Assembly: GCF_016741775.1 (NCBI RefSeq)
Contig: NZ_JAERRK010000001.1
Span: forward strand, 248,001-312,000
Direction: 5' to 3'
DNA from: Streptomyces actinomycinicus
GTDB lineage: Bacteria > Actinomycetota > Actinomycetes > Streptomycetales > Streptomycetaceae
DNA length: 64,000 nucleotides
Shown: positions 34,759-43,844 of the stretch, piece by piece
Layout of the letters: every line of letters starts with the position of its first letter
Position numbering within the stretch: the stretch's first letter is position 1
Program-made: the position numbers and the translations under genes
The notes under the pieces: model-generated
What the model was told of the DNA's origin: nothing
The model's input: only the letters and a program-made list of their open reading frames with translations
The model's database searches: none

Positions 34759-36102
34759 TCACTTCTTTACACGGACAGTCTTCGTGGACCGGGTCTCCAG
34801 AGTCATCTCGTCGGCCTCCGCGATCCTCGTCTTCAACCGCACAGTACCTGTCGCGGCGTCGACCACGTCCACCACCTTCGCAAGCAGTTTCGCAGTATCC
34901 GCGTTCCCCGAGGCGCTCGCGAGCTGAACCGCGCGCCCCAGTTTGGCCGTTGCCCCATCGAAATCGCCCACTTTGCGCAGATCGAGTCCTTGCTGGATGA
35001 CTTGCGCCAGTTCGGCCTGGCCGGTGTAGTGGGCGACTTGGGGGTTCATCGCGGTGGAGGCCGTCATGTCGTCGGTCCACACGGCCCGTACGAGTCCCTG
35101 GGCGCCGAGGTTCTCCACGCTGCCGTCGGGTTGCGGCACCACCAGCGACACCCGTGCGGCGAGCATCTCGCGGCCGATCCCGGCCGGCGGGACCGTCACG
35201 CACAGGTGGTAGTCGCGGGACTCGTCGCCCCAGGAGCCGGTCGGGTAGTCCCCGGCACGCGGTCCGGCCTCGGTGCGCCGGACGGTCAAGTCCTCCACGC
35301 TCGGGGCGACTTGCTTGACGAACCGGATGGTGCTGCCGACCGGCGTCCACACCCGCAGGGCGACGTCGGCGACCTCCTTGCCCATCGCCGTCTCCATCAT
35401 CCGCGTGAAGTCGGCGGCGAGACCGGCCGGGTCGGCGACGATGTCGGCGGTGCCGAGCAGCGCGGAGGCGATCCCTGTGACTTCTTTCACTTCCCAGTCG
35501 GTGCCCACGCCCCGCGCGTCGCAGGTGAACCGGCCGGCGCACGCGTCCAGCGCGGCCCGCAGGTCCTCCGCGGACTCGTGCTCGTTACGGCCGTCGGTGA
35601 GCAGGATGCCGTGCCGGATGGTCACGTCCGCCGACGACAGCAGCCGGTCGGCGAGCCGCAGCCAGGTGCCGATGGCCGTACCGCCGCCCGCGCTCAGCCG
35701 GCGCAGCGCCTGCTTGGCCTGCTCACGGGTGACGGCGTCGGCGACCGCGACCCGCCCGCCGCCCGGGTAGACCTCCTTGGCGACATGCGTGCCGCCGATC
35801 ACCGCGAAGTGTGTGCCGTCGCGCAGGGTGTCGATCGCGGCGGACGTGGCGTCCCGGGCGTTGCGCATCTTGGTCGCCGGGTAGTCCATGGAGCCCGAGC
35901 AGTCGACCATGATCGCCACGGCGGCGGACGGCCGCCGCCCCGGCGTGTACACGGGTGCGGCGGCGGCACCGCCGATGGTGCCGCCGCCGGTCGCCGTCAC
36001 CGTGACGATGGCGTTGACCTCGCTGCCGCCCTCGGGCAGGTACTCGTTCTGGTAGACGTCCACCGAGAACTGCGGCACGTTCGGCTTCGCGAAATTGGCC
36101 AT
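34759..36102 (-). CDS. von Willebrand factor A (VWA) domain protein
   Basis: 447 residues. The VWA domain spans about 60-240: MIDAS residues Asp67, Ser69 and Ser71 (IMVDCSGSM), a Thr in GGGTAIGTW, and the Asp in GILLTDGRNEHE. A beta-rich part follows (VGSTIRFVKQVAPSVEDL) and the C-terminus is helical, TPR-like (VIQQGLDLRKVGDFDGATAK). No signal peptide. VWA domains mediate metal-dependent protein contacts. Placed between a PP2C phosphatase and an FHA protein, it may scaffold the kinase-phosphatase complex; that is inference. Gaps to both neighbours are about 85-105 bp. Confidence 0.9.
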   Translation of the reverse strand: MANFAKPNVPQFSVDVYQNEYLPEGGSEVNAIVTVTATGGGTIGGAAAAPVYTPGRRPSAAVAIMVDCSGSMDYPATKMRNARDATSAAIDTLRDGTHFAVIGGTHVAKEVYPGGGRVAVADAVTREQAKQALRRLSAGGGTAIGTWLRLADRLLSSADVTIRHGILLTDGRNEHESAEDLRAALDACAGRFTCDARGVGTDWEVKEVTGIASALLGTADIVADPAGLAADFTRMMETAMGKEVADVALRVWTPVGSTIRFVKQVAPSVEDLTVRRTEAGPRAGDYPTGSWGDESRDYHLCVTVPPAGIGREMLAARVSLVVPQPDGSVENLGAQGLVRAVWTDDMTASTAMNPQVAHYTGQAELAQVIQQGLDLRKVGDFDGATAKLGRAVQLASASGNADTAKLLAKVVDVVDAATGTVRLKTRIAEADEMTLETRSTKTVRVKK

Positions 36103-36206
36103 GCTGGTTCACATCCCCCTCGGATACCCCGCTCGCGCGAGGCAGCAGCGCATGACGACGGACCGGTCCCCTCCGGTCCGTCGAGGCCTCCCCGTTCTGT
36201 ACGGCC

Positions 36207-37496
36207 TCAGGCCGATCCTGCCCCCTGCGACGGCGCCGGGAACGGCAGGACCGCCACTGTTACGTTGTCGTGGCCCCCGCCGTCGAGGGCGTGGCCGACC
36301 AGCACCCGGGCGCTGTGCAGCGGGCGGACGGCCGCGTCCGGCGGTACGGCCTCGCACATCTCCTCGGCCGTCTCGGCGTAGTTCCACAGCCCGTCGGTGC
36401 ACACCACCACGGCCCCGGGCCGGTCCGGCTTGAAGGAAGCGGTGTGCGGCTCCAGTTCGTAGGCGTCCGCACCGAGCCAGCCGGTGATCGCGTGGGCCCG
36501 CTCGTCGGCGTACGCCTCGGCCTCGCTCATCAGGCCGGCGGCCACCATCTGCGCGGCCCAGGAGTCGTCCTCGGTCAGTCGCGCGGGCGGTGCGCCGCGG
36601 TCGTCGGGAACCCAGTAGGCGCGGCTGTCGCCGACCCAGCCGACGACGAGCAGCCCGGAGGTGACCACCGCGCCGACGATCGTGCAGGCCGGCGCGTTCT
36701 GGTGCGGGGCGTGCTCGCGGGCCGTGGCGGGCTCCTCGGCGAGCGCGTTGACGGCCTGCGAGGCGGCGACGATCGCCTCGTGCATCGCCGTCTGCGGGTG
36801 GGTGCCGCGCGGCAGCGCGGCCAGCAGGGTGTCACCGGCCACCTGGGAGGCGGCCAGTGAGGCCTCGTCGGGGCGGGTCGCGGAGGACACGCCGTCGCAG
36901 ACGATCGCCACCGCGGCCGGGGTGCCGTCGGGCAGCACGGTGTGGCCCACGGCGAAGGCGTCCTCGTTGCGGTGGTGGCGCAGCCCGCGGTCGCTGACCG
37001 CGGCGACCGGACCCGACTCCCGCTCGACGTGGTCGCGTTCGCGCGGCTGGGCGTGCCCGCAGTTCTCGCAGTAGCCGTCGCTGTCCACCCGGCCCGCCCG
37101 GCAGGCGACGCAGACCTGCGCCGGGTCGGCCGGGGCGGCGGCACCGGCCAGCCGCGGGTCGGGTGCCTGCAGCGGGTACTCGTCGGGCTCCGCGGGCCGG
37201 TCGAACCGCACCCCGGAACCGGTGGACCGCTCGGGCTCGTGCCCCGGCAGCGGTGTGCCGCCGGAGTCCGTCCCGGGCCGGCCGGCCGGCTGGTGCGCCG
37301 GCGGGTTGCCGGTGCCGCCCGGGCCGTCCCCGGGCTCGGCGACGCCGGTCATGGCCAGCGTCGGATGGTCCTGCGGAGGGGCGGGCACCACCGAAAGGTC
37401 GTGTCCGCACGCTCCGCAGAACAGGTCTCCCGACTCGACGGGCTCCGCGCAGCTCGGGCACTTCTGCAGTGCGGCCTGCTGGGGCTTCTGCGACAT
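36207..37496 (-). CDS. PP2C-family Ser/Thr protein phosphatase with N-terminal zinc ribbons
   Basis: 429 residues. The N-terminal zinc ribbon has Cys13, Cys16, Cys27 and Cys30 (CPSCAEPVESGDLFCGAC), and a second lies near residue 130 (CVACRAGRVDSDGYCENC). The PP2C domain has all metal-binding motifs: HRNEDAFAVG, AIVCDGVSSA, VGWVGDSRAYW, VVVCTDGLWNYAET and GGHDNVTVAVLPF. It is expected to reverse phosphorylation by the kinase encoded 3 bp upstream. The same ribbon-linker-domain plan as its operon neighbours suggests co-localisation. Confidence 0.93.
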   Translation of the reverse strand: MSQKPQQAALQKCPSCAEPVESGDLFCGACGHDLSVVPAPPQDHPTLAMTGVAEPGDGPGGTGNPPAHQPAGRPGTDSGGTPLPGHEPERSTGSGVRFDRPAEPDEYPLQAPDPRLAGAAAPADPAQVCVACRAGRVDSDGYCENCGHAQPRERDHVERESGPVAAVSDRGLRHHRNEDAFAVGHTVLPDGTPAAVAIVCDGVSSATRPDEASLAASQVAGDTLLAALPRGTHPQTAMHEAIVAASQAVNALAEEPATAREHAPHQNAPACTIVGAVVTSGLLVVGWVGDSRAYWVPDDRGAPPARLTEDDSWAAQMVAAGLMSEAEAYADERAHAITGWLGADAYELEPHTASFKPDRPGAVVVCTDGLWNYAETAEEMCEAVPPDAAVRPLHSARVLVGHALDGGGHDNVTVAVLPFPAPSQGAGSA

Positions 37497-37499
37497 CGA

Positions 37500-39971
37500 C
37501 TACACCCACGTCCGGGGGCGGTAACGGTTGGCCCGTTCCACCAGCTCGATCCTCTCCTCGCCGCCGGGCGCCAGCCGGGCCAGCGTGCGGTAGGCGCGTT
37601 CCAGGCCGAAGCGGAGGCCCCGCTCGTCCAGCCCGCTGCCCAGCAGCACCCGGCCTCCGGCGGCGGGCCCGGTGCCCTGACCCCCGGAGAGTATCCAGTC
37701 CAGCGCGCAGCCGAGCACCTCGGCCGACAACTGCTCACGCCGGGCCGGGTCCAGACCGTAGGCCTGGAGCGCCTCGACCTGACCGGCGGCGGCCGTCAGG
37801 TCGTCCAGGAACGGTACGTCACCGGCGCTCGCCGTGCGTTGTCTGAGCCGGGCCCGGACGGCGGCGACCCGGGCGGCCGTGTAGTGGATGGAGGACTCCG
37901 CGACCGACTCGAGCGTCCGTACGGCGCTGTGCCGGTCCCCGGCCGCGAGCTGCACCCGGGCCAGCCCGAACGCGGCGCTCACATAGCTGGGATCGGTCGC
38001 CCACACCAGCCGGTAGTACTCGGCGGCGTTGTCCAGCTGGCCGAGCACCTCGGCGCACAGACCGAGCGCCAGCTTGGGCGCGGCCTCACCCGGGAAGGCG
38101 TCGTAGATCGCGTCGAAGGCGAGCGCGGCGCCCTCGAAGTCGCCGGTGACCAGGGCGGCCACGCCCCGGTACCAGACGACCCGCCAGTCGTCGGGCCGCT
38201 CCTCGTCCAGTTTGGCCAGGGACATCAGCGCCGCCTGGTGGTCGCCGCTCTCCAGCCGGGCGCGGATCTGCCGCAGCCGGGTCTCCACGGTCTGCGCGGG
38301 CGCCGCCGCCAGCGCGCCGATCAGCTCGGCCGGCGCGGAGGCCATCAGGCCCGCCAGGAAACCGGCGTTGGGGTCGTTCGGGTCGACCAGCGGCACCGGC
38401 AGGGCGAGGGCGGCGGCCCGGACGTCGACGGGCCTGACCAGGGCCGGCGGCACGGCGACCGGTGCCCCGGACCGCGCGGCCTTGCCCACCGGACGCGCCC
38501 CCAGCCGCGACACGTCCCCGTCCAGCCGCGGGAACAGCTCCGTGTCGGTGACCTTCACCTCGGGCCCGAACAGGGTCGACAGCGCGGGCCGGGCCTGCCC
38601 GGTCTGCAGCGAGACGACCTCCCGCAGCACGCCCGTCAGCTGCTCGGACATCTCCTGCGCGGAGGCGAACCGGCGGGCCGGGTCGGGGTCGGTGGCGCGG
38701 ACCAGGAGCCGGTAGAACGACTCGTACCGGCGGAAGACCTCGATGGTGTCGGGGTCGGGCAGGGAGTCCACGTAGACGTTCGTGTAGCCCTGGAAGTCGA
38801 AGGTGAGCACCGCGAGGGTCCGGCCCACCGTGTACAGGTCGCTGGCCACCGACGGGCCGACGTCGGCCACCTCGGGCGCCTGGTAGCCGACCGTGCCGTA
38901 GATGGCCGACTCGTCGTCGTCCATCCGCCGGACCGCGCCCATGTCGATCAGCTTGAGCTGGTCCTCGGTCTGGATGGCGTTGTCGACCTTGAAGTCGCAG
39001 TACAGCAGGTTGCGGCTGTGCAGATGGCCGAGCGCCTCCAGCGCCTCGATGCCGTACGCGCAGGCCTGCTCCACCGGCAGCGGGTCGCGCCGGCCGTCGG
39101 ACGTGCGGCGGGCGTTGGCGATCTCCTTCAGGGACTTGCCGCCGACGTACTCCATGACGATGTAGCCGTCGAGGGAGCCGGTGCGCTGGTCCAGGTGCTC
39201 CACGAAGTTGTAGATCCGCACGATGTTGGCGTGCTCGATCTCCGCGAGGAACCGCCGCTCGGAGATCGCCGCGGCCATGGCGTCCTGGTCCCCGGTGTCC
39301 AGCAGGCCCTTGAGGACCACCCACCGGTCGGACACGGCACGGTCGACGGCGAGGTAGACCCAGCCCAGGCCGCCGTGCGCGAGGCACCCCGCGACCTCGT
39401 ACTGGCCGTGCACGATGTCCCCGGCCTTCAGCTTGGGCACGAAGGAGTACGGGTGCCCGCACTTGGTGCAGAAACCTTCCGTGCGGCCCGGCCGGTCACC
39501 CCGGGCCCGGCCCACCGGCGCCCCGCAGTCCGACCGCGAGCAGAACCGCTTGCGCTCGGGCACCTCCGGGTTCTCCAGCACCATCGCGCGCGGGTCGGGC
39601 CGCGGCACCTGCGGCACGGAGACCAGCCCGGCGCCCAGCCGGCCGCGTGCGGAGGTGCCCGAGGAGGAGCCCGAGCTGCGCACCGACACCGAACGGCCGG
39701 TGGACTTCCCCGACAGCGAACGGGACAGCCGCCCGGACACCGAACGGCGCGACCGCGACGACTGCGAGGACGTCCGGGAACTGCGCGCACTGCCGGAAGT
39801 GCCGTTGCTCGACGAGCCCCTGGTGACCCCGGTGGGCGGCGAGCCCACCATCCCCGTGGCCGACACCACGGGCGCCAGACCGCACGTGTCGCAGTACAGC
39901 TCGCCGCCGCCGACGTCCTCGTACGCCCCCTCGCACCCCGGCCGCTGGCAGGTCTGTCCCGGCTGGCTCAT
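37500..39971 (-). CDS. pknG: PknG-type serine/threonine protein kinase with zinc ribbons and TPR domain
   Basis: 823 residues. Zinc ribbons are at Cys8/13/27/30 and Cys144/149/168/171; the second occupies the place of the PknG rubredoxin domain. The linker 52-110 is Ser/Arg-rich (SSRTSSQSSRSRRSVSG) and a likely phosphorylation target. The kinase domain begins at about 187: Gly-rich loop AHGGLGWVY, Lys221, the catalytic loop LLYCDFKVDNAI (Asp326, Lys328, Asn331), and DMG in place of DFG, as seen in PknG. The C-terminal ~400 residues are tetratricopeptide-like. PknG is soluble and in mycobacteria responds to amino acids through GlnH/GlnX, controlling GarA. Genes for both sensor types lie just upstream here. 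Confidence 0.92.
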   Translation of the reverse strand: MSQPGQTCQRPGCEGAYEDVGGGELYCDTCGLAPVVSATGMVGSPPTGVTRGSSSNGTSGSARSSRTSSQSSRSRRSVSGRLSRSLSGKSTGRSVSVRSSGSSSGTSARGRLGAGLVSVPQVPRPDPRAMVLENPEVPERKRFCSRSDCGAPVGRARGDRPGRTEGFCTKCGHPYSFVPKLKAGDIVHGQYEVAGCLAHGGLGWVYLAVDRAVSDRWVVLKGLLDTGDQDAMAAAISERRFLAEIEHANIVRIYNFVEHLDQRTGSLDGYIVMEYVGGKSLKEIANARRTSDGRRDPLPVEQACAYGIEALEALGHLHSRNLLYCDFKVDNAIQTEDQLKLIDMGAVRRMDDDESAIYGTVGYQAPEVADVGPSVASDLYTVGRTLAVLTFDFQGYTNVYVDSLPDPDTIEVFRRYESFYRLLVRATDPDPARRFASAQEMSEQLTGVLREVVSLQTGQARPALSTLFGPEVKVTDTELFPRLDGDVSRLGARPVGKAARSGAPVAVPPALVRPVDVRAAALALPVPLVDPNDPNAGFLAGLMASAPAELIGALAAAPAQTVETRLRQIRARLESGDHQAALMSLAKLDEERPDDWRVVWYRGVAALVTGDFEGAALAFDAIYDAFPGEAAPKLALGLCAEVLGQLDNAAEYYRLVWATDPSYVSAAFGLARVQLAAGDRHSAVRTLESVAESSIHYTAARVAAVRARLRQRTASAGDVPFLDDLTAAAGQVEALQAYGLDPARREQLSAEVLGCALDWILSGGQGTGPAAGGRVLLGSGLDERGLRFGLERAYRTLARLAPGGEERIELVERANRYRPRTWV

Positions 39972-41248
39972 GACTGGTCCCCCTTACGGTCCTCCGGCGC
40001 GCCCGGGCCCGCGAGCAGCTCGGCCGCCAGCTGCTGGTAGCGCAGCACGGCCTGCTCGGCCACCCGCAGGTCGCAGGGCGCACTCCACAGCATGCGGCGG
40101 GCCGCGTCGTACCGCTCGACGAGGAACGGGTCCTCGGCGAGACCGTGCCGGGCGACCTTCGCCTTGTAGGCGTCGAGCCGGCCGCGCAGCTCCGCGCGGA
40201 CCGCGAGCGGCGCGGTGACCGCCGTCAACGACTCGCGGGCGCGCAGCAGTTCGTCCTCCGCCTTCCGCTCCAGGGACTCCAGCAGCGGGGACAGCCGGTG
40301 CCACTGGGCCTGCCTGCGGTACTCGGCGGCGGTCGCCAGCTGCTCCTGCAGCACGGTCGGCGGCCCGCTGACCACCGGCACCTCGGTCGCGGCGATCTTC
40401 GCCAGCACCTCGCCGCGCGCGGTACGGGCCTCCGCCAGGGTGCGGTCGGCCCGCGAGAGCACGTCCCGCAGCCGGATCAGCCGCGCCTCCGCGTCCTGGC
40501 GCACCGTCAGCACGGCGTCGATCTCCCGCCGTACGTCCTCCAGGGCGCGCGCCTCACGGTCGTACACCGTCGTGTCCGGGCGGCCGCCGCCGGGCGCCGA
40601 ACTGCCCTCGGCCGGCACCCAGAAGGTGAGCGGGTCGGAGACCACGTCCTCGCGCAGCCTGGTCAGCGTGCGGGTGATCCGCTCCAGGTCGTCGCCGGCC
40701 GGGTGCTCGCCGGGGCGTACGCCGACGGAGTGCGCGAGGTGCCGGGTGCGCTGGAGTTCCGCGGCGAGTAAATCGATCCGGGCGGGCAGCGCCGACCACA
40801 CCGCGTCGGCGGCGACGATCACGTCCAGGCTCGTCGCGTACAGCTCGTTCATCCGGTCCACCAGCGCGGACAGCGAGAACGTCTCGCTCAGCCTGCCGTT
40901 GCCGCCGCCGGGAAGGGTCACGGACGCGCCGCGCAGCAGCCCGGTGAGTTCCGTCAGGTCCTCGCGGCTGGACCAGCGGCGCCGGGCACGGATCTCGCGG
41001 GCGCTGCGCAGCGCGGCCGTGTAGGCGTCGAAGCACGTCCACAGCAGGGTGATGCGGTCCTCCGTGGACTGCCAGCGTTCCCGGGTGACCCCGGTCAGCT
41101 CGGCGCCTTCGAGGAGCCTGCGGCCCGCGTGGTCCTGCAGCGCCAGCAGCGAGGTCTCGATCGCCTCGTGCTCCTGGCCGAGCCGCGCCAGCGCACGGTC
41201 CACCTCGTCCCGGTCCATCACCGGCCCGGCGGGGTCCGTGACGCCCAT
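39968..41248 (-). CDS. coiled-coil protein of unknown function in the PknG operon
   Basis: 426 residues, almost entirely helical with long coiled-coil stretches (ALARLGQEHEAIETSLLALQ, LEDVRREIDAVLTVRQDAEA, LERKAEDELLRARESLTAV). No signal peptide, membrane segment, cysteine cluster or recognised domain. Residues 205-230 form a Gly/Pro loop. It overlaps the pknG ATG by 4 bp (ATGA) and follows glnH by 41 bp, so it is co-expressed with sensor and kinase. It could link the membrane sensors to PknG; that is a hypothesis from order only. The ATG at 41248 has GAGAGGTG at the right distance. Confidence 0.8.
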   Translation of the reverse strand: MGVTDPAGPVMDRDEVDRALARLGQEHEAIETSLLALQDHAGRRLLEGAELTGVTRERWQSTEDRITLLWTCFDAYTAALRSAREIRARRRWSSREDLTELTGLLRGASVTLPGGGNGRLSETFSLSALVDRMNELYATSLDVIVAADAVWSALPARIDLLAAELQRTRHLAHSVGVRPGEHPAGDDLERITRTLTRLREDVVSDPLTFWVPAEGSSAPGGGRPDTTVYDREARALEDVRREIDAVLTVRQDAEARLIRLRDVLSRADRTLAEARTARGEVLAKIAATEVPVVSGPPTVLQEQLATAAEYRRQAQWHRLSPLLESLERKAEDELLRARESLTAVTAPLAVRAELRGRLDAYKAKVARHGLAEDPFLVERYDAARRMLWSAPCDLRVAEQAVLRYQQLAAELLAGPGAPEDRKGDQS

Positions 41249-41289
41249 CGATCACCTCTCACTTGCTGTCTGTTCCGGTCGGGTGCGGC

Positions 41290-42336
41290 TCAACTCGACT
41301 GCAGGTACTGCGGCTGGGGCGGCTTCGACGCGGCCGCGTCCTTCCCCAGTGTCGCCGACAGCCACTTGTCGTACGACGCCTGCCAGCCGTTCGCGCGGTA
41401 GCCCACCAGCACGTGATTGACCCGGCGTACCAGATCGGTGGCACCCTTCTTCATCGCCACGCCGTAGTACTCGGTCGTGAACGCCTCACCCTTGAGTTCG
41501 ACGGTCGGGTCCTGGGCGGCCTGGCTCGCGGCGAGCGCGCCGTCGGTCACCACCGCGTCGACCTCGCCGAGTTGCAGCCGGACCAGACAGTCGAGCTGGT
41601 TCGGCACGGTGGTGGAGATGTCGGTGGAGGCGGGCAGCCGGCCGGACTTCCGGTCGGCGTCCAGCTTGGTGTACGCCGTCGAACCCGCCGCCGTGCACAC
41701 CTTCTTGTGCGCCAGCGAGCCGTCGTACCCGGTGACCGGCGACGACTTGGGGGCGAGGACCTGCTGGCCGGTCTTGAAGTAGGGCGCGGAGAAGGCGACC
41801 TGCCGGAGCCGGTCGCAGGTCATCGTCATGGTCCGTACGACCATGTCCACCCGGCCGTTCTCGATGGCCGGGATGCGCTGGCTGGTCGGTATCGCCTTGA
41901 ACTGCACGGCGTCCGGGTCGCCGAGTATCTCCTCGGCGATCCGGTGCACGAGGTCGATGTCGAAGCCCTCCAGCTCCGCGCCCTCGGTGTTGGGGTTGCG
42001 GTAGCCCCAGCGGTAACTGTTCTGGTCGACGCCGACGACCAGCTTGCGCTTGGCGCCCGTACGGGCCTTGATGGCGTCGATCGTCGGACCGTCCGCGCCG
42101 GACGGGGCGAGCGTCCGCTCGTGCACGTCGGCGTCGCTGCACCCGTCGGTGGCGTCGGCCTGGGTGCCGGTGGCCACCCGCTGCCCGGCCCGGACCGGCT
42201 CCGGCTGCTGGGTCCGCGGCAGCAGCAGGACGAACGCCAGCGCCAGCGCGCACAGCACCGCCATCGCGGCGACCCCGCCCCAGCCCCGCCAGGACGGCCG
42301 TGCACGGTTCACGTCCATCGCCCTGCCCCCTGTCAC
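41290..42336 (-). CDS. glnH: membrane-anchored glutamine/glutamate-type solute-binding protein (GlnH-like)
   Basis: 348 residues. One N-terminal hydrophobic helix (VAAMAVLCALALAFVLLLP), without a lipobox cysteine, predicts a membrane-tethered exported protein. The rest is an SBP_bac_3 domain: KRKLVVGVDQNSYRWGYRNP, LEGFDIDLVHRIAEEIL, TSQRIPAIENGRVDMVVRTM, and VPNQLDCLVRLQLGEVDAVV. No ABC permease or ATPase is nearby, so it is more likely a sensor than a transporter part, as GlnH is in the mycobacterial PknG pathway. The GTG at 42336 overlaps the glnX stop (GTGA); ATG 42318 is possible. Confidence 0.88.
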   Translation of the reverse strand: MTGGRAMDVNRARPSWRGWGGVAAMAVLCALALAFVLLLPRTQQPEPVRAGQRVATGTQADATDGCSDADVHERTLAPSGADGPTIDAIKARTGAKRKLVVGVDQNSYRWGYRNPNTEGAELEGFDIDLVHRIAEEILGDPDAVQFKAIPTSQRIPAIENGRVDMVVRTMTMTCDRLRQVAFSAPYFKTGQQVLAPKSSPVTGYDGSLAHKKVCTAAGSTAYTKLDADRKSGRLPASTDISTTVPNQLDCLVRLQLGEVDAVVTDGALAASQAAQDPTVELKGEAFTTEYYGVAMKKGATDLVRRVNHVLVGYRANGWQASYDKWLSATLGKDAAASKPPQPQYLQSS

Positions 42337-43772
42337 CGGTACTCCGAAAGCCTGCGGCCGACACCGGCGACCGCGCCGGCCGCGGCCAGCACCCCGAGGA
42401 CGGCCGCACCGACCGTCAGCCCGGTCATCGCGGCCCGCCCGTCACCGGCCGCCTGCCGGAACTCGGTCTGCTCGTGGTCGATGGCCCGCGCGAGATTGCG
42501 GTCGACGCTGTCGAAGCACTCGCCGGTCGCGCCCTTCGCACCGATCACCTTGTCCAGCGCCTGCTGGTAGTTGCCGTTCTCGTCCTCGGCCCGCGCCGCG
42601 GCGTGGCGCTGCTTCCACACGGCCATGTTGCCCTCGGCCGCCTTGACCGGCGCGCTGCCCCCCTGGTCGTCGGCGAGGTTCTCCGCCACGGTCAGCCCCT
42701 TGCCGAGCACGGACATGTCCTTGTCGAAGTCGTGGTAGTAGGCGTCGTACGGCTTTCCGCCGACCGTGACGGTCTCCGCGCCGCGCGCCACCAGGCTCAG
42801 GTTCTCGTTGCCGCGCGCCTTCAGGGAGGCGATCCGGGCGTCGTGCAGCACGGTGAGAGAGCGGATGCCGCTGTCGTACGAGCCGTCGAGTTCCGCACGG
42901 GCGACCGCGTGGCCCACGACCAGCCACAGCAGGGCGACGGTGGTGGCGGTGCTGGCGGCCACCAGACCGTGGTTGAGGACGCGGTTGGTGCGCCGGTACA
43001 TGCGGTGCTGGGCCCAGCCGAGCCCGGCGAGGGCGAGCACCCCGAGGGCGATCGCGGCCCACGGGTACGGCCTGGCGTCGCCGTAGTCGGCGTCCAGGCG
43101 CCGGTTCTCCGTCGTGTAGAGGTCCTCCGCCGCCGGGAGCATCTCCTTCTGCATCTTCTCGTTGGCGTAGCGCAGATAGGCGCCGCCCACCGGGTAGCCC
43201 TGCCGGTTGTACGTCCGCGCCCGCTCGATCAGGCCCTTGTACTCGGGCAGCAGCCGGTTCAGCCTGGCGATGGTCGCCTCGGATGCCGAACCGGGCTCGG
43301 CGTTGGCGGCGGCGGTGACGAGCCCGGAGGCCGCGGTGCGGATGTCCTTCTCGTACCGGTCGCGGGAGGCCGCGCTCTCCTGACCGCCCGCCAGGAAGCC
43401 GCTGGAGGCGGCCGTGTTGGCGTCGGCCAGCGAGCGGTAGATGCCGGCCGCGCCGGAGCTGAGCGGCTGACTGCGGTGCAGCACGTCGTCGGCGGCGGCC
43501 GAGCGCTCACTGGTCTGCCAGGCGGTGACCGCCCCGAACGCGACGACGAGCAGGGCCAGTACGGCACCGATGATCCGCAGCCGGCCCGGTTCGGTCGTCG
43601 CGGCGGCGCGCAGGCGCTCGGCGCCCTCGGCGAAGGCGGTGCGCCGGGCCGGCGGCACGGGTGGGACGACGGCCGCGGGCCGGCCGGGCTGGACGGGAAT
43701 GCCGGGTGCGCCGGGGGGACCGGTGGGCCCGGCCGGCGGCGGCGCCGTGCTGCTCTTCGGCGGATGTGTCAC
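42333..43772 (-). CDS. glnX: GlnX-like four-TM membrane protein, first gene of the PknG operon
   Basis: About 479 residues. A Pro-rich cytosolic N-terminus is followed by TM1 (RIIGAVLALLVVAFGAV), an extracytoplasmic helical domain (about 95-235), TM2 and TM3 (WAAIALGVLALAGLGWA; TTVALLWLVVGHAVA), a second extracytoplasmic helical domain (VARAELDGSYDSGI to the VDRNLARAIDHEQ region) and TM4 near the C-terminus. This repeated 'helix-bundle sensor' plan matches GlnX, which in mycobacteria couples GlnH to PknG. The GTG at 43772 follows GGAGGT. The gene overlaps glnH. The much longer in-frame ORF upstream is antisense to the permease gene and not real. Confidence 0.82.
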   Translation of the reverse strand: MTHPPKSSTAPPPAGPTGPPGAPGIPVQPGRPAAVVPPVPPARRTAFAEGAERLRAAATTEPGRLRIIGAVLALLVVAFGAVTAWQTSERSAAADDVLHRSQPLSSGAAGIYRSLADANTAASSGFLAGGQESAASRDRYEKDIRTAASGLVTAAANAEPGSASEATIARLNRLLPEYKGLIERARTYNRQGYPVGGAYLRYANEKMQKEMLPAAEDLYTTENRRLDADYGDARPYPWAAIALGVLALAGLGWAQHRMYRRTNRVLNHGLVAASTATTVALLWLVVGHAVARAELDGSYDSGIRSLTVLHDARIASLKARGNENLSLVARGAETVTVGGKPYDAYYHDFDKDMSVLGKGLTVAENLADDQGGSAPVKAAEGNMAVWKQRHAAARAEDENGNYQQALDKVIGAKGATGECFDSVDRNLARAIDHEQTEFRQAAGDGRAAMTGLTVGAAVLGVLAAAGAVAGVGRRLSEYR

Positions 43773-43844
43773 CCGACCTCCCCCATGGTCATCCGTTCGC
43801 CGCCAAGTATCGCCGCCCGGACCGGCATCCGCACCGGCCTTCAC

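Noticed and set aside
41290..43772. GlnH/GlnX as parts of an ABC importer
   Set aside because: No permease or ATPase gene is nearby and the binding protein is membrane-anchored beside a PknG-type kinase, so a sensor role fits better.
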